35,888 nucleotides of DNA from Opitutia bacterium. GTDB taxonomy: Bacteria > Verrucomicrobiota > Kiritimatiellia > CAIQIC01 > Lenti-01. The notes under the pieces were generated by a model, which was not told where the DNA came from, did not search any database, and saw nothing but the letters and a program-made list of their open reading frames with translations. Positions 1-7,369 of this stretch are shown here, piece by piece. A program made the translations under genes and the position numbers. The stretch is taken from contig SABN01000024.1 in assembly GCA_009928955.1 (NCBI GenBank), forward strand, positions 1 through 35,888. The letters run 5' to 3'. Numbering within the stretch: the first letter of the stretch is position 1; each line of letters opens with the position of its first letter.

Positions 1-1
1 C

Positions 2-826
2 GGCTTCTCCGGCGCCGACCTCGCCAACCTCATGAACGAAGCCGCCCTCCTCGCCGCCCGCCGCGGCGCCGACGCCATCGTCGAAAAGGATCTCGAGGAG
101 GCCCGCGACAAGGTCCGCTGGGGCCGCGAGCGCCGCTCGCGCGTCCTCGACGACAAGGAAAAGCGGATGACCGCCTGCCACGAGGCCGGCCATGCCATCG
201 CCCTCGCCCTCACCGAAGGCACCGAACCCCTCCACAAGGTCACCATCATCCCGCGCGGACGCGCCCTCGGCGCCACGATCCAGCTCCCCGAGAAGGACAA
301 GTACACCGAAAGCCGCAAGCAGCTTCTCGGCATGATCGTCGGCACCATGGGCGGCCGCGCCGCCGAAAAAATCTGCTTCGGCGAAATCACCACCGGCGCC
401 GCCTCCGACATCAAGCAGGCCACCCACATCGCCCGCCTCATGGTCACCGAATGGGGCATGAGCGACGAACTCGGCCCCCAATCCTTCGGCACCCGCGACG
501 AAATCCTCTTCTTCGGCCGCGAAGTCTCCCGCTCCAACGACATCTCCGAAGACACCGCCCGCAAGATCGACGCCGAGGTCAAGCGCATCATCGACGAATC
601 CTACGCCAAGGCGCTCGACCTCCTTTCCCAGAACCGCGCCAAGCTCGACCTCCTCACCAACATCCTCATCGAGCGCGAATCCCTCGACGGCCGCGATGTC
701 GACGAACTCCTCGCGCATGGCCGACTCCTCTCCGCCGCGGAACGCAACGCCGCCGACGCCGCCAAAGCGGCCGTCGCGAAGTCCGCCCCGCCGGCCGAAT
801 CGCCTCCCGCGCCCCCCCCGGCTTAG
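2..826 (+). CDS. ftsH: ATP-dependent zinc metalloprotease FtsH, C-terminal part (5' end outside window)
   Basis: This is the C-terminal half of the membrane-anchored AAA+ protease FtsH, which extracts and degrades membrane and short-lived cytosolic proteins. The reading frame is open from base 2 and begins in the end of the AAA module (GFSGADLANLMNEAALLAARR). The M41 peptidase domain follows, with the zinc motif HEAGH and the downstream GAASDI aspartate that is the third zinc ligand in the family. The ATPase Walker motifs and the N-terminal membrane segments lie upstream of the window. The C-terminus ends in an Ala/Pro-rich tail, as is usual for FtsH. The next gene is folP, the same order (ftsH-folP) as in enterobacteria. 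The track start at base 32 is an internal Met, not a real start. Confidence 0.97.
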   Translation, partial: GFSGADLANLMNEAALLAARRGADAIVEKDLEEARDKVRWGRERRSRVLDDKEKRMTACHEAGHAIALALTEGTEPLHKVTIIPRGRALGATIQLPEKDKYTESRKQLLGMIVGTMGGRAAEKICFGEITTGAASDIKQATHIARLMVTEWGMSDELGPQSFGTRDEILFFGREVSRSNDISEDTARKIDAEVKRIIDESYAKALDLLSQNRAKLDLLTNILIERESLDGRDVDELLAHGRLLSAAERNAADAAKAAVAKSAPPAESPPAPPPA

Positions 827-840
827 CTGCGGCTCATCGG

Positions 841-964
841 TTTTCCACGCAATGGAAAAAGATTTTCCATTTTTTCCACGCAATGGAAAAAAGTTTTCCA
901 CCCCGTGGAAAAACAGGCCCGATTTTTCCACGCCGTGGAAAAAAGTTTTCCACCCCGTGGAAAA
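841..964. repeat. Array of five phased 19-bp palindromes TTTTCCA-N5-TGGAAAA
   Basis: Five palindromic units start at 841, 872, 894, 924 and 946. Each is TTTTCCA, five variable bases (CGCAA, CGCAA, CCCCG, CGCCG, CCCCG), then TGGAAAA. Start-to-start distances are 31, 22, 30 and 22 bp, close to three, two, three and two helical turns, so all units face one side of the DNA. The array fills the gap between ftsH and folP and ends 52 bp before the folP start. A second array with the same spacing lies at 35659-35760. This looks like a multi-operator for an unknown DNA-binding protein. It is not a CRISPR because the 3-12 bp linkers are too short to be spacers. Confidence 0.9.
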
Positions 965-1016
965 CTTTCCTGCTCAGTTGTCTCCTGTCCCCCGTCCCCT
1001 GTCTCCTCCCCTCCTC

Positions 1017-1757
1017 ATGGGCATCCTGAACCTCACGCCCGACTCCTTCTCCGACGGCGGCCGCTTCCTCGATCCCGCCGCCGCCGAGGAGCAGGCCCTG
1101 CGCCTCGAAGCCGATGGCGCGCAGATCCTCGACATCGGCGCCGAATCCACGCGCCCCGGCCATGCGCTCGTTTCCGAAGAGGAGGAACTCCGCCGCCTCC
1201 TCCCCGTCCTCGACCGCCTCGCCGGAAAATTGAACATCCCGATCTCCATCGATACGAGCAAGGCCCCCGTCGCCCGCGCCGCCTTCGACCACGGCGCCGC
1301 CATCCTGAACGACGTCGCCGCCCTCTCCCGCCCCGGCATGGCCGACTTCGCCCGCGAAGGCGATTTCCCCGTCCTCCTCATGCACGGCGTGGCCCATGTC
1401 CTCCCCGATGCCGATGCCGCGCCCTCCGCTACCATCGCCGCCTGGCTCGCCGGGCGCATCGCCGAACTCGGCCTCGACCAAGAACGCCTCGTCCTCGATC
1501 CCGGCATCGGCTTCGGCACCACCCGGCCGCAGGATGCGGCGATCCTGGAAAACCTCGCGCCCCTCGCCGCCCTCGGCCATCCCCTCCTGATCGGCCTCTC
1601 CCGCAAGCGCATCGTCCGCACCCTGCACCCCGACGCGGACCGCGACCTCGCCAGCGCCCAGATGGCCCTCCGCGCCTGGCAAAACGGCGCGACGATTCTG
1701 CGCCTGCATGAATTGCGCCCGTTCACCGAATGGTTCCGGAAGGAAATCGCGCCATGA
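1017..1757 (+). CDS. folP: Dihydropteroate synthase
   Basis: FolP condenses p-aminobenzoate with 6-hydroxymethyl-dihydropterin pyrophosphate in cytosolic folate synthesis. The protein starts with the family signature MGILNLTPDSFSDGGRF. Further motifs are ESTRPG, the DTSKAPVARAAFDHG and INDV-like (ILNDVAAL) segments, DPGIGFG, and the C-terminal GLSRKR substrate-binding motif. It has 246 residues, slightly shorter than the usual 260-280, because the start was placed at the Met of the first conserved strand. The longer ORF upstream runs through ftsH and the palindrome array and is not credible. A non-ATG start a few codons upstream remains possible. The stop overlaps the next gene by four bases (ATGA), so the two are probably co-translated. 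Confidence 0.93.
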   Translation: MGILNLTPDSFSDGGRFLDPAAAEEQALRLEADGAQILDIGAESTRPGHALVSEEEELRRLLPVLDRLAGKLNIPISIDTSKAPVARAAFDHGAAILNDVAALSRPGMADFAREGDFPVLLMHGVAHVLPDADAAPSATIAAWLAGRIAELGLDQERLVLDPGIGFGTTRPQDAAILENLAPLAALGHPLLIGLSRKRIVRTLHPDADRDLASAQMALRAWQNGATILRLHELRPFTEWFRKEIAP

Positions 1758-2170
1758 GCCTGTTCCCCGTCAGCTTTGAAAAGGAAGACCAGCTCGTCCT
1801 GCGCATGGCCAAGCTCGGCATCCTGGAAAGCGACCTGCAGGAATGGTTCATCCGCGGCGGCGGCCCCGGCGGACAGAAGACCAACAAGACCTCCTCCACC
1901 GTTTGCCTGCGCCACAAGCCCACCGGCCTCGAAGTCCGCTGCGCCCAGGAACGCTCCCAATCCCTCAACCGCTTTCTCGCCCGCCGCGACCTCTGCGACA
2001 AGATGGCCGCCAAGATCCACGGCGAAAAGTCGAAGAAGGAGCAGGAGCGCGAGAAAATCCGGCGCCAGAAGCGCCGCCGCTCCCGGCGGCAGACCGCGAT
2101 CATGGTCGACGCCAAGAAAAAGCACGGCGCGAAAAAAGCCCTGCGCCAGAAGCCGTCCCGCGACGAGTGA
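1754..2170 (+). CDS. RF-1 domain ribosome-rescue protein (GGQ peptidyl-tRNA hydrolase-like)
   Basis: This 138-residue protein has only the peptidyl-tRNA hydrolysis domain of class I release factors. The catalytic GGQ lies at residues 39-41 in the context GGGPGGQKTNKTSS, followed by the ERSQSLNR segment. It has no stop-codon-reading domain. The C-terminus is a long, strongly basic tail (KKKHGAKKALRQK), as in ArfB-type factors that insert a tail into the empty mRNA channel of stalled ribosomes. The GGGPGGQ-TNKTS form resembles the mitochondrial MTRFR (C12orf65) group more than E. coli ArfB. The likely role is release of peptides from stalled 50S or 70S particles. The start overlaps the folP stop as ATGA. 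The exact subfamily is not certain, so no symbol is given. Confidence 0.85.
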   Translation: MSLFPVSFEKEDQLVLRMAKLGILESDLQEWFIRGGGPGGQKTNKTSSTVCLRHKPTGLEVRCAQERSQSLNRFLARRDLCDKMAAKIHGEKSKKEQEREKIRRQKRRRSRRQTAIMVDAKKKHGAKKALRQKPSRDE

Positions 2171-2184
2171 ATCGCGCAACCGCC

Positions 2185-2261
2185 TTGTAGGGGCTCAGCT
2201 TGCTGAGCCCGCTTCGGCTGCCGAATATAGATCCCGGTCCGAGCAAGCTCGGCCCCTACAA
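2185..2261. repeat. Composite inverted repeat with two internal hairpins between convergent genes
   Basis: Perfect 10-bp outer arms TTGTAGGGGC (2185-2194) and GCCCCTACAA (2252-2261) enclose two further hairpins. One is GGGCTCAG-CTTG-CTGAGCCC (2191-2210) and the other CCGAG-CAAG-CTCGG (2239-2252). The element sits between the convergent release-factor-like gene and murA, where it could act as a two-way transcription barrier. The architecture is like a REP or MITE element rather than a simple U-tract terminator. Confidence 0.75.
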
Positions 2262-2280
2262 CTGGACGAATCGACGTTTC

Positions 2281-3561
2281 TCACCCCTCGCGCGAAATAT
2301 CCGCGCCCAGCGCGCGCAGGCGCGCCTCGATGCGCTCGTAGCCGCGGTCGACCATCTCGGCCTGCTCGATGATCGTCGTCCCCTTCGCGCACAGCGCCGC
2401 GATGATCAGCGCCATGCCCGCGCGGATGTCCGGGCTCGTGATCAGCTGCGCCCGCAGCTTGACCGGCCCGCTCACCACCACGCGGTGCGGATCGCACTGC
2501 ACCAGCGTCGCCCCCATCTCCAGCAGCCGGTCCACGAAATACATCCGGCTTTCGAACAATTTCTCGAAGAACAGGACCTCGCCGCGCGTCTGCGTCGCCA
2601 GCACCAGCGCCACGCTCAGCAGGTCCGAGGGAATCGCCGGCCAGATGCCGTCCTCCATCTTGGGAATCGCCCCGCCCAGATCCTTGCGCACGCGCAGCGC
2701 CTGCCGCGCGGGCAGCACCAGCTTTCCGCCGGCGATCTTCCACTCCACGCCCAGGCGCCCGAACGCCCGCTGCATCACCTTGAGCGTCGTGGCGTCGGGC
2801 AGTTCCGTCACCGTCAGCGCCCCGCCCGTGGCGACCGCCGCCGCGAGGAAGCTGCCGATCTCGATGTAGTCGGGTCCCACGCGGTGCTTGGCGCCGCCGA
2901 GCTGTTGGACGCCTTCGATCTCGATGCGGTTCGTGCCGAGCCCCGTGATCCGCGCGCCCATCTTCTTCAAGAGCGCGCCCAGATCCTGCACATGCGGCTC
3001 GCCGGCCGCGTTGGTGATCACCGTGCGCCCCGGCGCGAGCGTCGCGGCCATCAGGATGTTCTCGGTGGCCGTCACGCTGGCCTCGTCCAGCAGGATCTCC
3101 GCGCCGCGGAATGTTCCCCGCCGCAGATGGAACGCATCGCGCTTCCACGCCATGCCGATGCCCAGCTGATCGAGCCCCTCGAAATGCGTGTCGAGCCGGC
3201 GGCGGCCGATCACGTCGCCGCCCGGCGCAAAGAGCGTCGCGCCGCCGCGCCGGGCCGGCAGCGGGCCGGCCAGCAGGATCGCGCCGCGGACCTTCGCGCA
3301 GAGATCCCGGTCCAGGGCGGTTTTCGCCAACCCCTTCGCGCACAGCTCGACGGCGTGCCCCCGGCGCGCGACCGCCACGCCCAGGTCGGCCAGCAGGAGG
3401 AGCATGTTCTCCACGTCGAGGATGTTCGGCACGTTCTCCAGCACCAGCGGCGCGTCGGTCAGCACGCAAGCGGCCAGCATCGGCAGCACCGCGTTCTTGT
3501 TGCCCAGCGGCTGGAAGACCCCGCCGATCTTCCTCCCGCCCCGGATGATGAAGCGCGCCAT
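2281..3561 (-). CDS. murA: UDP-N-acetylglucosamine 1-carboxyvinyltransferase, Asp-type active site
   Basis: MurA transfers enolpyruvate from PEP to UDP-GlcNAc, the first committed step of peptidoglycan synthesis in the cytosol. The 426-residue protein has the N-terminal GNKNA motif with Lys22 and Asn23, the VRGAILLAGPLPAR segment, and an EPSP-synthase-like two-domain fold pattern. In the mobile active-site loop the usual cysteine of PGGC is aspartate: APGGDVIGRR, Asp116. The same substitution occurs in Chlamydia and Mycobacterium MurA, where it gives intrinsic fosfomycin insensitivity. The gene starts 16 bases after the glmS stop on the same strand, so glmS-murA probably form an operon supplying and using UDP-GlcNAc. 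Full length; no frameshift seen. Confidence 0.95.
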   Translation of the reverse strand: MARFIIRGGRKIGGVFQPLGNKNAVLPMLAACVLTDAPLVLENVPNILDVENMLLLLADLGVAVARRGHAVELCAKGLAKTALDRDLCAKVRGAILLAGPLPARRGGATLFAPGGDVIGRRRLDTHFEGLDQLGIGMAWKRDAFHLRRGTFRGAEILLDEASVTATENILMAATLAPGRTVITNAAGEPHVQDLGALLKKMGARITGLGTNRIEIEGVQQLGGAKHRVGPDYIEIGSFLAAAVATGGALTVTELPDATTLKVMQRAFGRLGVEWKIAGGKLVLPARQALRVRKDLGGAIPKMEDGIWPAIPSDLLSVALVLATQTRGEVLFFEKLFESRMYFVDRLLEMGATLVQCDPHRVVVSGPVKLRAQLITSPDIRAGMALIIAALCAKGTTIIEQAEMVDRGYERIEARLRALGADISREG

Positions 3562-3577
3562 GCCCGGACTCCCGCCG

Positions 3578-5425
3578 CTATTCCACCGTGACGCTCTTGG
3601 CCAGGTTCCGCGGCTTGTCGATGTCCGCCCCGCGCGCCTTGGCGTTGTGATAGGCGAACAGCTGCAGGGCGACGACGTTGATCAGCGGCGAGAATTCCTC
3701 GAGGGTCGCCGGCACGGGGATGAGGTCCTGCGCGATGCCGCGCAACGTCCCGTCGCCTTCCGCCACGACGGCGATGATGCGCCCCTTGCGCGCCTCGACC
3801 TCCTTGAGGTTCGAGATCATCTTGCCGTGCACCTCGTCGGCCGTCGGCGTGCAGAGGCACACCACCGGCAGGAACTCGTTGATGAGCGCGATGGGCCCGT
3901 GCTTCATTTCGCCGGCCGCGTAGCCTTCGGCGTGCTGGTAGGAGATCTCCTTGTTCTTCAGCGCGCCTTCGAGGGCGATCGGATAGTTGAACCGGCGGCC
4001 GATGTAGAGCGCGTTGAAGCACTCGTAGTACTTCTGCGAAATCGCCCGGATGTGGTCCTGCTGTTCGAGCACGCGGTGGATGGCGTCCGGAATCCGGCCG
4101 AGCTCCGCCGTCAGCTCCCGCTCCCGCTTCGCGTCCAGCGCGCCGCGCAAGCGCCCCAGCCGGATGGCCAGCAGGGCGAAGGCCATCAGTTGCGCGGTGA
4201 AGGCCTTGGTGGAGGCCACGCCGATCTCCGGCCCGGCCTGCGTCAGCAGCGCCGCATCGCTTTCGCGCAGCAGCGTGCTGCCCGAAACGTTGCAGATGCC
4301 GAGCACCTGGCAGCCCATCCCCCGCGCCAGCCGCACCGAGGCCAGCGTGTCCGCCGTCTCGCCCGACTGCGACACCGCGATCACCAGCGTGCGCTCCGGC
4401 AGGCGCGGGCCGCGATAGCGGAACTCGCTGCCCAGATCCGTCTCGCACGGGATGCCCGCCCACCGCTCGATCAGCAGGCGCCCATACATCCCCGCATAGT
4501 GGGCCGTGCCGCAACTGAGGATCAACACGCGCTGCAGATCGGGCGCCGCCGCCGCCAGCAGGGCCGCGGCTTCGCCCAGATCCACCGAACCGTCCTTCCC
4601 GACATGCGCGTCCAGCAGCGTACGCAGCCCGCGCGGCTGTTCGTGGATCTCCTTCAGCATGAAGGTCTCGAACCCCGCCCGCTCCGCCGCCTCGGCCCGC
4701 AGGGTGACGGCCTTGATCTCCGGCACCACCGGCGTCCCGTCCAGCTTCGTCAACGCCACGCCGGCCGGCCGCAGCTCCGCCACCTCGCCGTCGTTCAGAT
4801 AGATCACCTTCTTCACGCGGTTCAGGATGGCCGGCACGTCGCTGGCGATGTATTGCTCGCCCTCGCCCACGCCGATGATCAGCGGGCTGCCGCAGCGCGC
4901 GGCGTAGAACACGCCCGGCTCGTCGCGGAACACGATGCCCAGCGCATAGGCGCCTTGGGCGCGCCGCAGCGCCTCCCGGACCGCGTCGGCCGGGCTCTTC
5001 CCGCCGGCCTTCCGGATCTCCTCGATCAGGTGGGGGATCACTTCCGTGTCGGTCTGCGACCGGAACACGTGCCCCTGGGCCTCCAGTTCCGCCCGCAAGG
5101 AAAGATAGTTTTCGATGATGCCGTTGTGCACCACCGCGATGGTTCCGGAACCATCGAGATGCGGATGGGAATTGGCTTCGGAGGGCTCTCCGTGCGTGGC
5201 CCAGCGCGTGTGGCCGATGCCCAGCCCCCCGGCGAGCGGGCTCGCGTCGAGCGCCTCTTCCAAACTCGAAAGGCGTCCCACCCGCTTGCGGACGGCCAAG
5301 ACGCCGTCGGCCTGCAACACCGCCACGCCGGCCGAGTCATAGCCCCGGTATTCCAGCCGCTTCAGCCCCTCGATCAACAGCGGAACCGCGTTCTTCGGCC
5401 CCACATATCCCACGATGCCGCACAT
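3578..5425 (-). CDS. glmS: Glutamine-fructose-6-phosphate aminotransferase (isomerizing)
   Basis: GlmS makes glucosamine-6-phosphate from fructose-6-phosphate and glutamine, the entry to UDP-GlcNAc. The N-terminus MCGIVGYVG has the catalytic cysteine exposed after Met removal. The Ntn glutaminase domain continues with YRGYDSAG, HTRWATHG and the HNGIIENY motif. Two SIS sugar-isomerase domains follow (CGTAHYAGMYG, SQSGETADT, ALEGALKNKE). The protein ends with the conserved DKPRNLAKSVTVE. At 615 residues it is full length. A purine-rich GAAAGGATCGGAG precedes the ATG. It is the first gene of a two-gene unit with murA. No glmS ribozyme-like core was recognised in the short leader. Confidence 0.97.
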   Translation of the reverse strand: MCGIVGYVGPKNAVPLLIEGLKRLEYRGYDSAGVAVLQADGVLAVRKRVGRLSSLEEALDASPLAGGLGIGHTRWATHGEPSEANSHPHLDGSGTIAVVHNGIIENYLSLRAELEAQGHVFRSQTDTEVIPHLIEEIRKAGGKSPADAVREALRRAQGAYALGIVFRDEPGVFYAARCGSPLIIGVGEGEQYIASDVPAILNRVKKVIYLNDGEVAELRPAGVALTKLDGTPVVPEIKAVTLRAEAAERAGFETFMLKEIHEQPRGLRTLLDAHVGKDGSVDLGEAAALLAAAAPDLQRVLILSCGTAHYAGMYGRLLIERWAGIPCETDLGSEFRYRGPRLPERTLVIAVSQSGETADTLASVRLARGMGCQVLGICNVSGSTLLRESDAALLTQAGPEIGVASTKAFTAQLMAFALLAIRLGRLRGALDAKRERELTAELGRIPDAIHRVLEQQDHIRAISQKYYECFNALYIGRRFNYPIALEGALKNKEISYQHAEGYAAGEMKHGPIALINEFLPVVCLCTPTADEVHGKMISNLKEVEARKGRIIAVVAEGDGTLRGIAQDLIPVPATLEEFSPLINVVALQLFAYHNAKARGADIDKPRNLAKSVTVE

Positions 5426-5472
5426 GCTCCGATCCTTTCGCCGTTCAGTTCATCCCAAAACCAATTAAACGG

Positions 5473-5506
5473 AAAAGACCGGGATCACGCAACGGTGCCC
5501 CGGTCC
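5473..5506 (-). terminator. Rho-independent terminator after the pseudopilin gene
   Basis: On the minus strand GACCGGG and CCCGGTC form a 7-bp stem with a loop of about 15 bases, followed directly by TTTT. It lies 24 bases downstream of the pseudopilin stop codon and before glmS. Confidence 0.6.
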
Positions 5507-5529
5507 ATTCATGCGGAATGGCAGATCCG

Positions 5530-6153
5530 TTAGGAGCCAGGTCCGACCACGACGAGCGAGATGCCCGTCGCCGGGGCCTGGGCCGGATTCATCAATTCGC
5601 TCGTCAGTTGCTGTCCCTTCAGCGAGAAGGAGGAGCCGCCCTTGAGAACGGCCACCATGCCGGCGGTCCCGAAAGGATCCACGGTCAGCAGGGTGACGGG
5701 TCCCGGCGTCGTCGGAACCGCCGCGGGACCGTTCTTGGTGTAGAGCCAGGTGGTCCCCTCGTTCGGATCGCCTCCCACGAAATTCACCAGGTTCCACGCA
5801 TTCGCCGCCGCGTTGAGCGGCTGCCCGGGCGGCGGCGGCGGCAAGCCGCGCGCGCCGAAGAAGCTCGCCGAGACTGTCATGACGCCCGAGGTCATCAGGT
5901 TGATGAAATATTGCGTCGAGGAGGTCGCGTTCGACGGCCAGGCCGAATAGCCGCCGCCGAGCACCACGTCGTCCATTTGGCCCGCGAACGCGGACTTGTA
6001 GATGTTGGCGCCGTTGGAGACGGTCTGCACCATCGCCGCGCTCAACAAGGCCTTGTTGACGGCCGGAACCAGGATGGCGGCGAGCATGGCGATGATCGCG
6101 ATCACCACCAGCAGTTCGATCAGGGTAAAACCAATGGCCTTGCGCTTAGTCAT
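5530..6153 (-). CDS. Type IV pilin-like / type II secretion pseudopilin
   Basis: The N-terminus carries a prepilin signal: a short basic leader (MTKRKAIG), the G-F cleavage point, then FTLIELLVVIAIIAMLAAILVP, which is both membrane helix and assembly helix. A prepilin peptidase would cut and methylate at Phe. The rest (about 180 residues) is a soluble head with a Pro run (GLPPPPPGQP) and no recognised catalytic motif. This resembles the GspG/H-like prepilins common in PVC genomes. The start at 6153 lies 11 bases from an AAGGAG motif. A second Met nine bases upstream (6162) lies only two bases from that motif and would add MKV. No pilus or secretion machinery genes lie nearby, so this is a solitary substrate-type gene. 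Confidence 0.85.
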   Translation of the reverse strand: MTKRKAIGFTLIELLVVIAIIAMLAAILVPAVNKALLSAAMVQTVSNGANIYKSAFAGQMDDVVLGGGYSAWPSNATSSTQYFINLMTSGVMTVSASFFGARGLPPPPPGQPLNAAANAWNLVNFVGGDPNEGTTWLYTKNGPAAVPTTPGPVTLLTVDPFGTAGMVAVLKGGSSFSLKGQQLTSELMNPAQAPATGISLVVVGPGS

Positions 6154-6242
6154 AACTTTCATGTCTCCTTGGATTGACAACTCTTTAACGATCATACGCT
6201 TTCGAGGCGCCAAGTCAACCCCGTCCTTGCGAAAAACGAAGG

Positions 6243-6710
6243 TCAGGTCGCGGCGGCCCAGACGGGAAACAGTCCGTGCGCCAGGAAGGCGATCGCCACG
6301 CCCAGCAACGCTCCCATCACCACCTCCAGCCGCGTGTGCCCCAGGAACTCCACCAGTTTCTCCGGCGAGAACTTGTGGTTGCGGTAGAACTCTTCCGCCA
6401 TCTGGTTCAGCAGCCGCGCCTGCACCCCGGCCGCGCGCCGCACGCTCTGGGCGTCGATCATGATCAGCGCCAGCATCCCCGTCGCCACCGCGAACACCGG
6501 CGATCCAAACCCCGAACGCAACCCGACCGACACCGCGCAGGCCGCCGAGGCCGCCGTATGCGAACTGGGCATGCCCCCCAGCCGGAACAGGAAGCCATAA
6601 TCGAACTTCTTCTCCCGGATCGCGAAGGTGAGCAGTTTGATGAACTGGGCCACCATCCAGCCCGCCACCGCCGCCACCAGCGTCACGTTGTTGATGAAAT
6701 CATGGAACAT
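6243..6710 (-). CDS. Divergent PAP2-family membrane protein (DUF212/YuiD type)
   Basis: A 155-residue integral membrane protein with about four hydrophobic segments and the signature GGMPSSHTA, which matches the SxxH phosphatase motif region of the divergent PAP2 family (DUF212, B. subtilis YuiD). The downstream IMIDAQSVRRAAG and LGHTRLEVVMGALLG segments also fit this family, whose substrate is unknown. The start at 6710 was chosen because family members begin just before the first membrane segment and an AGGA lies upstream. The longer ORF to 6839 adds an unrelated basic stretch. The gene is divergent from the AbiEi-like gene across about 110 bases. Confidence 0.85.
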   Translation of the reverse strand: MFHDFINNVTLVAAVAGWMVAQFIKLLTFAIREKKFDYGFLFRLGGMPSSHTAASAACAVSVGLRSGFGSPVFAVATGMLALIMIDAQSVRRAAGVQARLLNQMAEEFYRNHKFSPEKLVEFLGHTRLEVVMGALLGVAIAFLAHGLFPVWAAAT

Positions 6711-6823
6711 ATCGCGGCATCCTATGAAAATCCGGCCGCCGCCCGCAATCCTAAATCCAATTCTCTTGCGTCCGCTCCGGTTTTGTGGTTCCGTTGCCGC
6801 CATAACTTCCGTCAGGCAGGCCC

Positions 6824-7369
6824 ATGGGTACATCCTCAAAAGAATTGGCTCAGCAGTTGCGCAAATTGGCCAAGCGCCAGCATGGATGCTTCACCGCGTC
6901 GCAAGCCATCGAAACCGGCTATGCCGACAGCGTCCACCTCTACCACATCAAAAACGGCGAGTGGATCCGCGTGTTCCGGGGCATCTATCGCTTCGCCGAT
7001 GCGCCGGAAACGCCCGCCGCGCGCTGCATGGCCGCCCTCCTCTGGACCCGGGACAAAAACGGGAAAATCCAAGGCTTCCTGACCGCCGGAACCGCCGCCG
7101 CCCTCCGCGCGGGCACCCTGCCGGACGGACAGCCCATCCAAATCGGCGTCTTCAAAGGTTTCCGGCGCTCTTCCGCCGCCCCGGATGGCATCGCACTCTC
7201 CTTCTGGAGTCAAAAGTTTCACAAAACCTCAAAATTTTGCGGTCTTCCCGTCCAGGAACCGGCGGCGAAGCCTTCTCCGGGCCTTCCCGCCGCCCCGGCC
7301 AACCTCGACCTCCCCGATTATTACGATTGGCTCGATTATCAGGCGGTTCGATGCTCCCCCGGCACCTGA
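6824..7369 (+). CDS. AbiEi-type antitoxin-domain DNA-binding protein (solitary)
   Basis: This 181-residue protein starts with a winged-helix domain typical of AbiEi antitoxins and related transcription regulators: ELAQQLRKLAKRQHGCFTASQAIETGY, then HLYHIKNGEWIRVFRGIYRFA. In type IV toxin-antitoxin pairs AbiEi represses its own operon and counters the nucleotidyltransferase AbiEii. No AbiEii-like gene is present here. The second half is less conserved and ends in a Pro/Ala-rich stretch. The 3' end overlaps the start of the subtilisin-like protease gene by 19 bases, so the two are likely translationally coupled. The function is more likely regulation than toxin neutralisation. Confidence 0.75.
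   Translation: MGTSSKELAQQLRKLAKRQHGCFTASQAIETGYADSVHLYHIKNGEWIRVFRGIYRFADAPETPAARCMAALLWTRDKNGKIQGFLTAGTAAALRAGTLPDGQPIQIGVFKGFRRSSAAPDGIALSFWSQKFHKTSKFCGLPVQEPAAKPSPGLPAAPANLDLPDYYDWLDYQAVRCSPGT

Noticed and set aside
841-964. Palindrome array considered as a CRISPR
   Set aside because: Repeats are 19-bp palindromes with variable centres and linkers of 3-12 bp, there are no spacers of usual length, and no cas genes are in the window.
834-2179. Long minus-strand ORFs opposite folP (834-1709 and 974-2179)
   Set aside because: They are antisense shadows of folP and the release-factor-like gene in high-GC DNA. They contain no recognisable motif.
5426-5472. glmS ribozyme/riboswitch upstream of glmS
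   Set aside because: The leader is too short before the pilin terminator and lacks the conserved ribozyme core.
2200-5533. Plus-strand ORFs of 463 and 781 codons opposite murA and glmS
   Set aside because: The opposite strand encodes complete MurA and GlmS with all motifs; the plus-strand proteins are Arg/His/Asp-rich low-complexity translations.
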